From Flavobacteriales bacterium (GTDB lineage: Bacteria; Bacteroidota; Bacteroidia; Flavobacteriales; Flavobacteriaceae), in NCBI GenBank assembly GCA_011524905.1, contig WTJI01000007.1, positions 1 through 64,000 on the forward strand: a DNA stretch of 64,000 nt. The letters are read 5' to 3'. A program made the position numbers and the translations under genes. Positions 6,929-15,704 of the stretch are shown here, one piece after another; position 1 is the first letter of the stretch, and each line of letters starts with the position of its first letter. The notes under the pieces were generated by a model, which saw only the letters and a list, made by a program, of their open reading frames with translations, made no database searches and had not been told where the DNA came from.

Positions 6929-7255
6929 ATGCGAGAAGAAGAAATAAAAAAACTTCGCCATGTTGTGCTTTTTAAATTCAAAGACAGTTCTGAGCCGGCA
7001 ATCATTGAATCACTTCATCAGCAATTTATTCATTTAGCAGCGGTCATTCCAGAAATCGAAGCCTTTGAATGGGGTTTGAACGATAGTCCAGAGGATCTCC
7101 ATCAAGGACTTACCCATTGCTACATGCTTACCTTTTTGTCGGAAGATGATCGTGACAATAAGTATACACCCCACCCGCAACATCAAAATTTTGTCAAGCA
7201 ATTAAAGCCCCATTTAGACAAAGTCTTGGTTGTGGATTATTGGGCGCATAGTTAA
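6929..7255 (+). CDS. Dabb-domain (stress-responsive alpha/beta barrel) protein
   Basis: 108 residues matching the Dabb family throughout: the starting strand LRHVVLFKFKD, the central strand FEWGLNDSPEDLHQGLTHCYMLTF and the closing YTPHPQHQNFVKQLKPHLDKVLVVDYW. This is a dimeric ferredoxin-like fold; some members are enzymes in polyketide or aromatic chemistry and many are uncharacterised. The conserved histidines in LRHVV and PHPQH are present. The ATG at 6929 gives a charged leader (MREEEIKK) before the first strand. The flanking genes do not reveal a pathway. Confidence 0.85.
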   Translation: MREEEIKKLRHVVLFKFKDSSEPAIIESLHQQFIHLAAVIPEIEAFEWGLNDSPEDLHQGLTHCYMLTFLSEDDRDNKYTPHPQHQNFVKQLKPHLDKVLVVDYWAHS

Positions 7256-7431
7256 TTGTGCTATGCAATGAACAAGCTAAAAATGACCAATCTCTCATAA
7301 AAAAGAACCGTTTATCCCATACTGTGGAGCGTGCTTTTTCATTATTGAAGATGCGATAGCTGATTTTTATATATGTGTTAAAGTCTTGTATAGTGATTGA
7401 AAGGAAGGTGAATAATGCTTGTTTATTTCAG

Positions 7432-7526
7432 TAGCATTTAAAAAAAAATTAGCTTTTAACAATTAATTAAACTAAATTTTAGTGACTAATTATTTAAAAG
7501 CTATTAACTTAGCTCAATAAATGCTA
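7432..7526. repeat. Nested AT-rich inverted repeat
   Basis: Two pairs of perfect arms lie one inside the other: 9 bp at 7432-7440 with 7518-7526, and 10 bp at 7450-7459 with 7494-7503. The centre holds further partial symmetry (ACTAAATTTTAGT). The whole could fold as a long interrupted hairpin of about 95 nt. It sits between convergent genes, where a terminator or a recombination relic is plausible. Confidence 0.6.
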
Positions 7527-7533
7527 TGAAAAG

Positions 7534-7611
7534 GACCCCTGGTTCATTGAGTTACTTTTTGTTCAGGATTGATTGATTTGTTTTTGTCGCAGGATTTTTA
7601 GGGGTCTTTTT
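7534..7611. terminator. Possible bidirectional terminator between convergent genes
   Basis: The 7-bp perfect arms GACCCCT (7534-7540) and AGGGGTC (7600-7606) are followed by a T run on the plus strand (7607-7611) and preceded by AAAA, which gives TTTT on the minus strand. The 59-nt loop is long for a terminator, so this is tentative. Confidence 0.4.
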
Positions 7612-7635
7612 CTTTATTTAGGTGTTAGCCATAGT

Positions 7636-9060
7636 CTATTCATTGGTATATAATCCTTTCTTTTTATTTGTAGCAATTAGCCTAAGTTTCGATCTGTTAT
7701 TATTCTTAAACACGGCTGCCGAGTCCTTATGTCGGATTAAAATGTAAGCATTTGGGTGTTTTATCTGCCAATCCGAAAAATTGCTTTTTTCAATTTTTTG
7801 TATGACACCTCGGGTATAAAATTGACTCGAGTAACTTTTATGATCAAGGCTGAAGCAGGATGAATTTTGGGTCAAACTGATTAAGTTTTTGTCAGAGTTA
7901 TTTTTAAAAATAGGATCTGCCCAACCTGTTAGGTAAATCAATATCATTAGGATAGGTAATGCCATTCCAAAGTTTAAATAACGATTTGAGTATCGTATTT
8001 CGGTCCAAGCGTGTGTTACTAGTAAGGCAAAAGGAACTATTGAGGGAAGTATATAAGGGTGTATCAAGCTTTTTGAAGTCGTAAAAAAGAGGAGGGGCCA
8101 TAGCATCCATAGGAATAAAAAAATCACCCAAGTATTTGATTTTAAAGTCGACCATTTTTTTCGTAACCAACTGAAAAAAGCAATGCACCAGGGTAAAGTA
8201 AATGCCAAAAAAAACACCCATATAATACCCAATGGTTGTTGCTTGGGGAAACCATATTTATCTCCTTTCCATTCGGAATTGAAATAGCGATTAAAATGTT
8301 CTCCTATCACAAAATAATCGATAAAACCTGGAGCACATTTTTCTGTCAAATAATACCAAGGTAGGGCAATGCCTATAAAAATTAAGGTTCCTAAAATCCA
8401 TGGAGCTTTCCGAAATGCTTTTGACAATTGATTACTTTGCCAGCACCAAAGAAAAATGGGGGGAAGTGTCAGTATGCCGACTATGGGACCTTTGGCCAAC
8501 ATGCCAAGTCCCATCCCCAAAAAGAATATATAGCCCCAGTAAGGCGCTGCTGATTCTTGCATACTTTCCCAAAATGAAAGCATAACAATAACAATACTTA
8601 GAAGCAAAAAGACGTCAGTGGATACAACTCCCGCGTGTAAATAAAATTCTGGAATTGTCATTAAGATACAGCCCGGTATCAAAAACGGTACAGACGAATT
8701 ACTCCTGTAGCGTCCAATCCATAGTGCAATACCTAAGCAAGCCATAAAGTAGGGTAGCCTAACAGCAAATTCAGAAACGCCAAAAATCAACATGCTGGCA
8801 GCTGCAGCCCAGGTTGAAAGAGGAGGTTTCGCCCAAAATGGCACGCCATAGTCTATTTGTAAAACCACCCAGTCTCCTGTCTCTACCATTAACCGCGCAA
8901 TTTCAGCATACCGTGCTTCTGTTTGATCCATCAAGGGCAAGAACGTATTAAAAAAAAGGCGTATTAGTAAAAGACCAATAAATACAACTGGGTAATAATA
9001 AGCAGACTGTCTATTCAGTATCAACGGTAACGGAAATATATTTTTAACAAATCTAACCAT
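7636..9060 (-). CDS. GT39-family (ArnT/PMT-like) membrane glycosyltransferase
   Basis: 474 residues with about ten to eleven hydrophobic segments. After the first segment comes PLMDQTEARYAEIARLM (about residues 42-58), which matches the acidic catalytic loop (D/E-x-x-E-x-R-Y) of the GT39/GT83 lipid-phosphate-sugar-dependent glycosyltransferases, followed by the PFWAKPPLSTWAAA motif. Such enzymes move a sugar from an isoprenyl-phosphate donor to a lipid A, protein or lipid acceptor on the outer face of the inner membrane. The start overlaps the end of the upstream GT2 gene by 40 bp, and the pairing fits: GT2 makes the lipid-linked donor and this enzyme uses it. The acceptor and sugar are unknown. 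Confidence 0.85.
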   Translation of the reverse strand: MVRFVKNIFPLPLILNRQSAYYYPVVFIGLLLIRLFFNTFLPLMDQTEARYAEIARLMVETGDWVVLQIDYGVPFWAKPPLSTWAAAASMLIFGVSEFAVRLPYFMACLGIALWIGRYRSNSSVPFLIPGCILMTIPEFYLHAGVVSTDVFLLLSIVIVMLSFWESMQESAAPYWGYIFFLGMGLGMLAKGPIVGILTLPPIFLWCWQSNQLSKAFRKAPWILGTLIFIGIALPWYYLTEKCAPGFIDYFVIGEHFNRYFNSEWKGDKYGFPKQQPLGIIWVFFLAFTLPWCIAFFSWLRKKWSTLKSNTWVIFLFLWMLWPLLFFTTSKSLIHPYILPSIVPFALLVTHAWTEIRYSNRYLNFGMALPILMILIYLTGWADPIFKNNSDKNLISLTQNSSCFSLDHKSYSSQFYTRGVIQKIEKSNFSDWQIKHPNAYILIRHKDSAAVFKNNNRSKLRLIATNKKKGLYTNE

Positions 9061-9749
9061 AATACAAATCCATAGCTCAGGGAGACTCTTGAATCATCTG
9101 TATCGATCCACTGTTGCAGCGGCATTTCTTTGACACAGACCTTCATATTGGCTTTCCCCACTTTTTTTATCATTCGAAAAAATATTTCGACATCAAACAT
9201 CCATTTGGAAATAAATTCGGTTTCAAATAAAACTTTTGCCGTCTCTTTTTCAAAAATTTTACAGCCACATTGGGTATCATATACCTTGATGCCCAACATT
9301 TTTGATATAACAGTTGCAACGATACGACCGATGAGAAAACGATACCACTTTCTTTGTATATTATTATCAATTTTCAAAATTCGGGAACCAAAAACAAAAG
9401 GTAGGTTGCTATTAACCTGTTGGGCAAGGGAAATACATTCTTCCAAGGAAGTTGATAAATCAGCATCCAAATAAGCATATTTCTGATAGTTGTCTGTTAT
9501 CAAATGCTGGATTCCTTTTCTAACCGCTTCCGCCTTCCCATGATTGGTGCCTAAGTCAAGGCATAATACACTTTCGGGATGACTGGTTCTTAAATCGTGA
9601 AGTAGTGATAGAGTATTGTCTGTTGAACCATCATTGACAAACAGCAATGTAATTGGACGTTTGCGATCCAAGAAACTTTGGTATGTATTCAATGGTAAAC
9701 GAAGTGCTTCGTTGTAACAAGGAATCACTATGGCTAAGTCTTTTTTCAA
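9021..9749 (-). CDS. GT2 glycosyltransferase, polyprenyl-phosphate sugar synthase-like
   Basis: 242 residues of a GT-A fold: LAIVIPCYNEALRLP at the N-terminus, nucleotide-binding LLFVNDGSTDNTL (about 35-47), NHGKAEAVRKGI, the metal-binding DAD in YLDADLSTS (about 94-96), then the acceptor region TQCGCKIFEKE. The closest relatives are the DPG/DPM-type synthases that load a nucleotide sugar onto undecaprenyl or dolichyl phosphate (ALG5-like). There is no C-terminal membrane domain. It is transcribed with, and overlaps, the GT39 gene downstream, so it is inferred to supply that enzyme's donor. The terminator at 9774-9802 separates it from aconitase. Confidence 0.85.
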   Translation of the reverse strand: MKKDLAIVIPCYNEALRLPLNTYQSFLDRKRPITLLFVNDGSTDNTLSLLHDLRTSHPESVLCLDLGTNHGKAEAVRKGIQHLITDNYQKYAYLDADLSTSLEECISLAQQVNSNLPFVFGSRILKIDNNIQRKWYRFLIGRIVATVISKMLGIKVYDTQCGCKIFEKETAKVLFETEFISKWMFDVEIFFRMIKKVGKANMKVCVKEMPLQQWIDTDDSRVSLSYGFVLWLDLLKIYFRYR

Positions 9750-9773
9750 GGGATCAACAAAGCATTTATATAA

Positions 9774-9802
9774 AAAAAGGCGGCTTCATGAGCCGCCTTT
9801 TT
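9774..9802 (-). terminator. Strong terminator after aconitase
   Basis: The symmetric hairpin AAAAAGGCGGCT / AGCCGCCTTTTT (9774-9785 with 9791-9802, 5-nt loop) has A and T tracts on both sides, so it can stop transcription in either direction. It begins 2 bp after the aconitase stop and lies before the GT2 start at 9749. Confidence 0.9.
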
Positions 9803-9804
9803 AT

Positions 9805-12072
9805 TTAGGCTGCGTTTTGTTTTTTGATGAGGTTTAGGGCAGACCCTTCTTTAAACCATTCAATTTGCTGCAGATTGTAAGTATGATTGGCATGAATAAC
9901 ATCTTGACTTCCATCATCGTGTATCACTTCAATAGTCAGCTGTTTTCCAGGTGCAAAATCTTTTAAATCTATGAAATTGAACGTGTCATCTTCTCTGATT
10001 TTGTCATAATCGGCTTCCTCAGCAAAGGTTATTCCAAGCATCCCCTGCTTCTTTAAATTGGTTTCATGAATTCGAGCAAAAGACTTTACTAGGACAACCT
10101 TTACACCAAGATGACGGGGTTCCATGGCTGCGTGTTCCCTGGATGAGCCTTCACCATAGTTATGATCACCGACAACTACAGTTTCTATCCCAGCAGCTTT
10201 ATAGGCACGTTGCACATCAGGTACCCCCCCATATTCCCCTGTCAATTGATTTTTGACAAAGTTGGTTTTTTGGTTAAATGCATTGACCGCTCCAATCAAA
10301 CAGTTGTTGGAAATATTATCTAGATGACCACGGAATCGCAACCAAGGACCAGCCATTGAGATATGGTCTGTTGTACATTTCCCGTGGGCTTTGATTAGTA
10401 ATTTGGCTCCCATAAGGTTTTCCCCATTCCAAGGCGAGAAAGGAGTCAGAAGCTGAAGTCGTTCGGAATCCTCTTTAACAATCACCGATACACTTGATCC
10501 ATCTTCTTGCGGTGCCAAGTAACCATTGTCTTCTACATCAAATCCTTTCGGTGGAAGTTCCACACCAGTTGGTGGATCTAGCTTAACTTGTTCGCCTGCT
10601 TGGTTCATCAAACTATCGGTCATTGGATTAAAATCCAACCTACCCGATATGGCAATTGCAGCTACCATTTCGGGTGATGCAACAAAGGCATGGGTGTTCG
10701 GATTCCCATCGGCTCTTTTAGAAAAATTTCTATTAAAAGAATGTATGATTGCATTTTTCTCTTGTTTGTCTGCACCCGTTCGATCCCACTGACCAATACA
10801 TGGTCCACAAGCATTCGTAAAAATTTTGGCATTGAGATCTTCAAAAATTTGCAATAGCCCATCTCTTTCGGCTGTGAAGCGAACTTGTTCAGACCCTGGA
10901 TTGATACCAAACTCAGCTTTTGTAACCAGTTTTTTGTCAACTGCCTGTTGAGCGATGGAGGCTGCTCTTGACAAGTCCTCATAAGAAGAGTTTGTACAAG
11001 AACCGATTAAGCCCCACTCAACATCTAGCGGCCAGTCTTTATTCTTGGCTACCTCTGCCATTTCATTGATCGGTGTAGCTAGGTCGGGTGTAAAAGGGCC
11101 ATTCAAATGTGGCATAAGTTCTGATAAGTTGATTTCAATAACTTCATCAAAATATTGTTCGGGTTGTGCATAGACTTCTGGGTCTGCAGTTAAATGTTCT
11201 TTTACCGCATTAGCTGCCTCTGCTACATCATCTCGCCCTGTTGCGCGTAAATAGCGCTCCATAGCAGCATCATAACCAAAAGTAGAAGTGGTTGCCCCGA
11301 CTTCTGCACCCATGTTACAAATGGTTCCCTTCCCTGTACAAGACATAGATGTAGCCCCAGGGCCAAAATATTCAATAATAGCTCCAGTGCCTCCCTTTAC
11401 AGTAAGAATACCAGCTACTTTGAGGATTACATCCTTGGGAGCCGTCCAGCCATTGAGCGTTCCAGTAAGTTTGACTCCAATGAGCTTAGGAAATTTTAAT
11501 TCCCAAGGCATACCTGCCATGACATCTACAGCATCGGCTCCGCCAACACCAATAGCCAACATCCCTAGACCACCAGCATTTACCGTATGAGAGTCTGTTC
11601 CAATCATCATACCACCAGGAAAAGCGTAGTTTTCTAAAACCACTTGATGGATAATTCCTGCACCAGGTTTCCAAAATCCAATGCCATACTTATTTGAAAC
11701 GGATTCTAAAAAGTTAAATACTTCCGCTGAACTTGCGTTCGCCGCTTTTAAATCTTTTTGAGCGCCCTCTTTAGCTTGTATCAAATGATCGCAGTGAACG
11801 GTTGTTGGAACGGCAGCCTTTTTTTTGCCCGCTTGCATAAATTGGAGCAATGCCATTTGAGCTGTAGCATCCTGGCAAGCAATCCGATCAGGTGCAAAGT
11901 CAACATAATCCTTTCCTCTGCCGAAGGGCTGTTGCGGATGTTGATGCCATAAGTGATTGTATAGAATTTTCTCTGATGCCGTAAGGGGTTTGCCCAACAG
12001 ATCTCTTGCTCGTTGTACATTAGCTCCAAGTCGATCATAAACTGCTTGGATCATTTTAATATCAAAAGCCAT
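9805..12072 (-). CDS. acn: Aconitate hydratase, mitochondrial type
   Basis: This is the TCA-cycle enzyme that isomerises citrate to isocitrate with a [4Fe-4S] cluster. From the ATG at 12072 ([12 protein letters not shown]) the protein is 755 residues, close to the mitochondrial aconitase length; upstream in-frame codons are not part of the family. The signatures are [21 protein letters not shown], the cluster ligands in GSCTNSS and [10 protein letters not shown], and the substrate-binding [10 protein letters not shown] near the C-terminus. The C-terminal swivel domain is complete. It forms its own transcription unit ending at the terminator 9774-9802; the only neighbour upstream is the divergent tuf. 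Confidence 0.97.
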   Translation of the reverse strand: MAFDIKMIQAVYDRLGANVQRARDLLGKPLTASEKILYNHLWHQHPQQPFGRGKDYVDFAPDRIACQDATAQMALLQFMQAGKKKAAVPTTVHCDHLIQAKEGAQKDLKAANASSAEVFNFLESVSNKYGIGFWKPGAGIIHQVVLENYAFPGGMMIGTDSHTVNAGGLGMLAIGVGGADAVDVMAGMPWELKFPKLIGVKLTGTLNGWTAPKDVILKVAGILTVKGGTGAIIEYFGPGATSMSCTGKGTICNMGAEVGATTSTFGYDAAMERYLRATGRDDVAEAANAVKEHLTADPEVYAQPEQYFDEVIEINLSELMPHLNGPFTPDLATPINEMAEVAKNKDWPLDVEWGLIGSCTNSSYEDLSRAASIAQQAVDKKLVTKAEFGINPGSEQVRFTAERDGLLQIFEDLNAKIFTNACGPCIGQWDRTGADKQEKNAIIHSFNRNFSKRADGNPNTHAFVASPEMVAAIAISGRLDFNPMTDSLMNQAGEQVKLDPPTGVELPPKGFDVEDNGYLAPQEDGSSVSVIVKEDSERLQLLTPFSPWNGENLMGAKLLIKAHGKCTTDHISMAGPWLRFRGHLDNISNNCLIGAVNAFNQKTNFVKNQLTGEYGGVPDVQRAYKAAGIETVVVGDHNYGEGSSREHAAMEPRHLGVKVVLVKSFARIHETNLKKQGMLGITFAEEADYDKIREDDTFNFIDLKDFAPGKQLTIEVIHDDGSQDVIHANHTYNLQQIEWFKEGSALNLIKKQNAA

Positions 12073-12320
12073 ATGATTTAAATTTTGATTTCGATACAAA
12101 TGTAGCGATAAGTTAAGCAAGAAATAATCGTAACCAATTTTAAAATTCAGTTGAGGTTATTTTTTCAAAAATTTGTAGAACCAGATCGTGAATTTTATCA
12201 GATTATTGAACAAATCGTGAGAAGGGTGCAATGAGTTGTTTGAAACGGCAGTTAGGCAGTCAAAAATTCACCTACAAATTCTTTGGGATTTTTTCGCTAA
12301 AAAATTGAAATAAAAAACAT

Positions 12321-12346
12321 TTGATATAAAATTATTTATAAATTTG
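12321..12346 (+). promoter_or_regulatory. Bacteroidota-type promoter of tuf
   Basis: A TTG at 12321-12323 is followed 15 bp later by TAAATTTG (12339-12346), a match to the TAnnTTTG -7 box used by the phylum's primary sigma factor. The spacing is a little short of the usual 17-23. It leaves a leader of about 27 nt before the ATG at 12380. Confidence 0.6.
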
Positions 12347-12379
12347 CACCTCTTAAAACAACAATAGAAAACATCAAAT

Positions 12380-13567
12380 ATGGCTAAAGAAACTTTTGAT
12401 CGGTCGAAACCCCACTTAAACATTGGTACGATAGGCCACGTAGATCACGGTAAAACAACACTCACTGCTGCGATAACAAAAGTATTGGCAGACGCGGGTA
12501 TGTCAGAAGCGAGAAGCTTTGACCAAATTGATAACGCTCCTGAAGAAAAAGAGCGTGGTATTACCATTAACACTTCACACGTTGAATATCAGACTTCAAA
12601 CCGTCACTACGCCCACGTTGACTGTCCAGGTCACGCCGACTATGTAAAAAACATGGTTACTGGTGCAGCACAAATGGATGGTGCTATTTTAGTGGTAGCG
12701 GCTACGGATGGTCCAATGCCACAAACACGTGAACACATTCTTCTTGGTCGTCAGGTTGGTGTGCCACGTATCGTTGTCTTCTTGAACAAAGCTGACATGG
12801 TAGATGATGAGGAGCTGCTTGAGCTTGTTGAGATGGAAGTTCGTGAATTACTTTCTTTCTACGATTACGATGGTGACAACACGCCTGTTGTTCTTGGATC
12901 TGCGCTTGGTGCATTGAATGGAGAACAAAAATGGGTTGATACTGTTTTGAAATTAATGGAAGAGGTTGATGGATGGATCGAATTGCCACAGCGTGATGTT
13001 GATAAGGATTTCCTAATGCCTGTTGAAGATGTATTCTCTATTACGGGTCGTGGGACTGTTGCTACAGGTCGTATTGAAACTGGTGTAGCCAATACAGGTG
13101 ATGCAGTTGACATTATCGGTATGGGCGCTGAAAAGCTGGATTCAACTATCACTGGTGTAGAAATGTTCCGTAAAATTCTTGATAGAGGAGAAGCTGGAGA
13201 TAACGTAGGTATCTTATTAAGAGGTATTGAAAAAACTGATATCAAAAGAGGTATGGTTATCTGTAAGCCTGGTTCCGTAACACCACACGCCAAATTCAAG
13301 GCAGAAGTTTATATTTTGAAAAAAGAGGAAGGTGGTCGTCATACACCATTTCACAATAATTACCGACCACAGTTCTACGTTCGTACAACTGACGTAACAG
13401 GAAATATTGTACTTCCTGATGGTGTAGAAATGGTAATGCCTGGGGATAACCTGACGATTACTGTTGATTTGATCCAACCTATTGCCCTTAATGTTGGGCT
13501 CCGTTTCGCTATCCGTGAAGGGGGTAGAACAGTAGGCGCTGGACAGGTAACAGAGATCCTAGACTAA
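12380..13567 (+). CDS. tuf: Elongation factor Tu
   Basis: 395 residues, the full bacterial EF-Tu length. It is the GTPase that brings aminoacyl-tRNA to the ribosome. The G motifs are GHVDHGKTT (P-loop, about residues 19-27), [12 protein letters not shown] (DxxG), NKADM and the SAL-type GSALG. Domains 2 and 3 follow, with [11 protein letters not shown] and the C-terminal [13 protein letters not shown]. It is preceded by a promoter of the TAnnTTTG type and followed by a hairpin terminator and tRNA-Trp, the usual Bacteroidota order tuf-tRNA-Trp-secE-nusG. Confidence 0.99.
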   Translation: MAKETFDRSKPHLNIGTIGHVDHGKTTLTAAITKVLADAGMSEARSFDQIDNAPEEKERGITINTSHVEYQTSNRHYAHVDCPGHADYVKNMVTGAAQMDGAILVVAATDGPMPQTREHILLGRQVGVPRIVVFLNKADMVDDEELLELVEMEVRELLSFYDYDGDNTPVVLGSALGALNGEQKWVDTVLKLMEEVDGWIELPQRDVDKDFLMPVEDVFSITGRGTVATGRIETGVANTGDAVDIIGMGAEKLDSTITGVEMFRKILDRGEAGDNVGILLRGIEKTDIKRGMVICKPGSVTPHAKFKAEVYILKKEEGGRHTPFHNNYRPQFYVRTTDVTGNIVLPDGVEMVMPGDNLTITVDLIQPIALNVGLRFAIREGGRTVGAGQVTEILD

Positions 13568-13593
13568 TAAATAGTTTTTTTATGACACGACAA

Positions 13594-13620
13594 GGTGTCC
13601 GCCCAAGGCGGACGCCTTTT
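13594..13620 (+). terminator. Terminator after tuf
   Basis: A 10-bp stem (13594-13603 with 13607-13616, one G:U pair, 3-nt loop) is followed by TTTT. It separates tuf from the tRNA-Trp gene 14 bp later, although read-through into the secE-nusG transcript is possible. Confidence 0.85.
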
Positions 13621-13633
13621 GTGTCAAATAAAA

Positions 13634-13706
13634 ACGGGTTTAGCTCAGTTGGTAGAGCACTGGTCTCCAAAACCAGGTGTCGGGAGTTCGAGCCTCTCAA
13701 CCCGTG
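13634..13706 (+). tRNA. tRNA-Trp (anticodon CCA)
   Basis: 73 nt that fold as a cloverleaf: acceptor stem ACGGGTT with AACCCGT and discriminator G at 13706, D-arm GCTC...GAGC, anticodon stem CTGGT/ACCAG with loop CTCCAAA (anticodon CCA at 13667-13669), and T-arm GGGAG-TTCGAGC-CTC. The CCA tail is not encoded (the next bases are CAA). Position directly before secE is conserved in the phylum. Confidence 0.97.
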
Positions 13707-13721
13707 CAACAAAAGACAGCT

Positions 13722-13916
13722 ATGGCAGCATTTATAACTTACATTAAAGACTCATTCGAAGAGTTAAAGACCAACGTGTCATGGACACCTCGTGCCGAAC
13801 TACAACAATTGGTCGTTATTGTTTTTGTTTTTTCAGTTCTGTTTTCCCTCGCCATATGGGGCGCCGATACAGTACTGTCATCCGTTGTATCTGGCTATTT
13901 TAAATTTATCAATTGA
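13722..13916 (+). CDS. secE: Preprotein translocase subunit SecE
   Basis: 64 residues of the short one-helix SecE type: an amphipathic N-terminal helix (ITYIKDSFEELKTNVSWTPRAEL), including the conserved W-P turn before the membrane helix (about residues 28-52). SecE clamps the two halves of SecY. The ATG at 13722 follows the tRNA by 15 bp; the frame is open upstream through the tRNA, but that part cannot be coding. nusG follows with only 5 bp between. Confidence 0.95.
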   Translation: MAAFITYIKDSFEELKTNVSWTPRAELQQLVVIVFVFSVLFSLAIWGADTVLSSVVSGYFKFIN

Positions 13917-13921
13917 TACAA

Positions 13922-14473
13922 ATGGCAGAAGTCACCGAAAAAAAGTGGTATGTCATTCGTGCCGTAAGCGGGCAGGAGGCTAAAATCAAAGACTACATTG
14001 ATTCAGAAATCAATAGAATGGGATATGGTGAGGCTGTAGAAGAACTTTTGGTTCCAACAGAAAAAGTGATCCAAATTCGCAATGGAAAGAAGATAAACAA
14101 AGAGCGCACCTATTTTCCTGGCTACATTATGATAAAAGCCAACCTAGCAGGCGAGGTTCCCCATATTATCAAATCAGTAACCAATGTAATTGGCTTTTTA
14201 GGTGAGACTAAAGGGGGTGAACCTGTCCCATTGCGACAGTCTGAAGTCAATAGAATGCTAGGTAAGGTAGATGAGTTAGCCCTTTCGGCAGAGCATGTAG
14301 CCATACCATTTACTGTTGGGGAGAGCGTCAAAGTAATCGATGGACCCTTTAATGGTTTTACAGGTTCGATTGAAAACGTAAACGAAGAGAAAAGAAAGCT
14401 TGAAGTGATGGTTAAAATTTTCGGTAGAAAGACGCCACTAGAGCTGAGCTATATGCAAGTAGAAAAATTATAA
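13922..14473 (+). CDS. nusG: Transcription termination/antitermination factor NusG
   Basis: 183 residues from the ATG at 13922. The NGN domain opens with KKWYVIRAVSGQEAKIKDYI and has the FPGYIMIKANL strand. The C-terminal KOW domain carries VGESVKVIDGPFNGFTGSIENVNEEK. NusG binds the RNA polymerase clamp and links it to Rho or the ribosome. A TTG three codons upstream (13913) overlaps the secE stop but is a less likely start. It is followed by the ribosomal protein genes after a 68-bp gap containing a hairpin. Confidence 0.98.
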   Translation: MAEVTEKKWYVIRAVSGQEAKIKDYIDSEINRMGYGEAVEELLVPTEKVIQIRNGKKINKERTYFPGYIMIKANLAGEVPHIIKSVTNVIGFLGETKGGEPVPLRQSEVNRMLGKVDELALSAEHVAIPFTVGESVKVIDGPFNGFTGSIENVNEEKRKLEVMVKIFGRKTPLELSYMQVEKL

Positions 14474-14491
14474 ATGTTACAGTGATAAATC

Positions 14492-14523
14492 GATTCGCTT
14501 TATGCTTCCACTAAAAGCGAATC
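14492..14523 (+). promoter_or_regulatory. Hairpin in the rplK-rplA leader, possible L1 regulatory site
   Basis: A 10-bp perfect stem (14492-14501 with 14514-14523, 12-nt loop) lies 18 bp before rplK with no T tract. Ribosomal protein L1 represses the rplKA mRNA in several bacteria by binding a leader structure that mimics its 23S rRNA site. The position fits, and a GTGAT stretch precedes the stem, but I could not match the full L1 motif. Confidence 0.4.
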
Positions 14524-14541
14524 AACAACTCAATTAAAACA

Positions 14542-14985
14542 ATGGCAAAAGAAATAGACAAAGTTTTAAAACTTCAAGTTCGGGGAGGTGCTGCGAATCC
14601 GTCGCCACCGGTTGGACCCGCGCTGGGTGCCGCAGGAGTTAACATAATGGAGTTCTGTAAGCAGTTTAATGCCAGAACCCAAGACAAGCAAGGCAAAGTC
14701 TTGCCTGTTGTTATTTCTGTGTACAAAGACAAGTCATTTGAATTTGTAATCAAGACACCACCAGCGGCCGTTCAATTGATGGAAGCAGCCAAAGCCAAAA
14801 AAGGATCTGGCGAGCCCAACAGAAACAAAGTGGCTACCGTCACCTGGGATCAAGTCAAAACGATTGCAGAGGACAAAATGCCCGATTTGAATGCCTTTAC
14901 TGTAGAGTCTGCTATGAAAATGGTAGCTGGTACAGCGCGTTCAATGGGATTCAAAATTTCTGGGGAAGCGCCCTTTAACTCTTAA
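14542..14985 (+). CDS. rplK: 50S ribosomal protein L11
   Basis: 147 residues. The proline-rich N-terminal helix ([21 protein letters not shown]) and the C-terminal rRNA-binding domain ([30 protein letters not shown]) are complete. L11 forms the GTPase-associated stalk base, where EF-Tu and EF-G act and thiopeptides bind. It is the first gene of the rplKA pair; rplA starts 9 bp after its stop. Confidence 0.99.
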   Translation: MAKEIDKVLKLQVRGGAANPSPPVGPALGAAGVNIMEFCKQFNARTQDKQGKVLPVVISVYKDKSFEFVIKTPPAAVQLMEAAKAKKGSGEPNRNKVATVTWDQVKTIAEDKMPDLNAFTVESAMKMVAGTARSMGFKISGEAPFNS

Positions 14986-14994
14986 TTTTTAGTG

Positions 14995-15684
14995 ATGGCA
15001 AGACTTACAAAAAAACAGAAAGAAGCCAGAGCTAAAGTGGATTTCAAAAAACTTTACAGTTTGAAAGAAGCTTCGGCATTGGTCAAAGAAATATCGACCG
15101 CCAAATTTGATGCCTCAGTGGATCTCGCAATCCGCCTTGGTGTTGATCCAAGAAAAGCCAACCAAATGGTTCGTGGTGTAGTCACATTACCCCACGGAAC
15201 AGGGAAAACTGTTCGTGTTTTGGCTCTCGTTACGCCTGATAAGGAGGACGAAGCCAAAGAAGCAGGAGCTGATTTTGTTGGTTTGGATGAATATCTACAA
15301 AAAATCAAAGACGGATGGACCGATGTGGATGTGATTGTCACCATGCCCAGTGTTATGGGAAAACTTGGTCCTTTGGGACGAGTACTCGGACCACGTGGGT
15401 TGATGCCCAACCCCAAAACGGGTACCGTAACGATGGATATTAAAAAAGCCGTCTCAGATGTTAAAGGTGGAAAAATTGACTTTAAAGTTGACAAAACGGG
15501 TATTGTCCATGCGTCGATTGGTAAAGCCTCTTTTTCAGCCGAAAAAATATTTGAAAATGCTGACGAGCTGTTGAAAACAATCCAAAAACTAAAGCCTTCT
15601 TCTACCAAAGGGGTTTACATGAAAAGTGTATTCCTTTCCAGTACGATGAGTCCTGGTATTCCGGTAGAAACAAAAATGGCCTAG
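14995..15684 (+). CDS. rplA: 50S ribosomal protein L1
   Basis: 229 residues from the ATG at 14995 ([16 protein letters not shown]); the GTG one codon earlier is the less likely start. The signature region [25 protein letters not shown] (given in part: [13 protein letters not shown]) and the second rRNA-binding segment [18 protein letters not shown] are intact. L1 builds the mobile stalk at the E site and is the known translational repressor of its own operon in other bacteria. rplJ follows after 20 bp. Confidence 0.99.
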   Translation: MARLTKKQKEARAKVDFKKLYSLKEASALVKEISTAKFDASVDLAIRLGVDPRKANQMVRGVVTLPHGTGKTVRVLALVTPDKEDEAKEAGADFVGLDEYLQKIKDGWTDVDVIVTMPSVMGKLGPLGRVLGPRGLMPNPKTGTVTMDIKKAVSDVKGGKIDFKVDKTGIVHASIGKASFSAEKIFENADELLKTIQKLKPSSTKGVYMKSVFLSSTMSPGIPVETKMA

Positions 15685-15704
15685 GTTAGTAAAAACTAAG
15701 TTTT

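Larger units (their letters stand above)
7256..7635. other. Convergent intergenic region with inverted repeats
   Basis: This 380-bp gap separates the Dabb gene from the convergent glycosyltransferase gene. It holds a nested inverted repeat (7432-7526) and a possible two-way terminator (7534-7611). A short plus-strand frame ends around 7378 with HTVERAFSLLKMR, faintly like a transposase tail, but it is too short to call. Confidence 0.5.

Noticed and set aside
7256-7378. A short frame ending HTVERAFSLLKMR, like the end of a transposase
   Set aside because: The match is a dozen residues long and no inverted repeats, catalytic DDE residues or longer frame are present.
8400-8585. Plus-strand frame inside the GT39 gene
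   Set aside because: It lies opposite a well-supported coding gene in another frame and has no conserved motif.
15054-15608. Long open frame on the strand opposite rplA
   Set aside because: It is a shadow of the strong codon bias of rplA; long antisense frames occur here in several conserved genes (for example 22703-23257 opposite rpoC).
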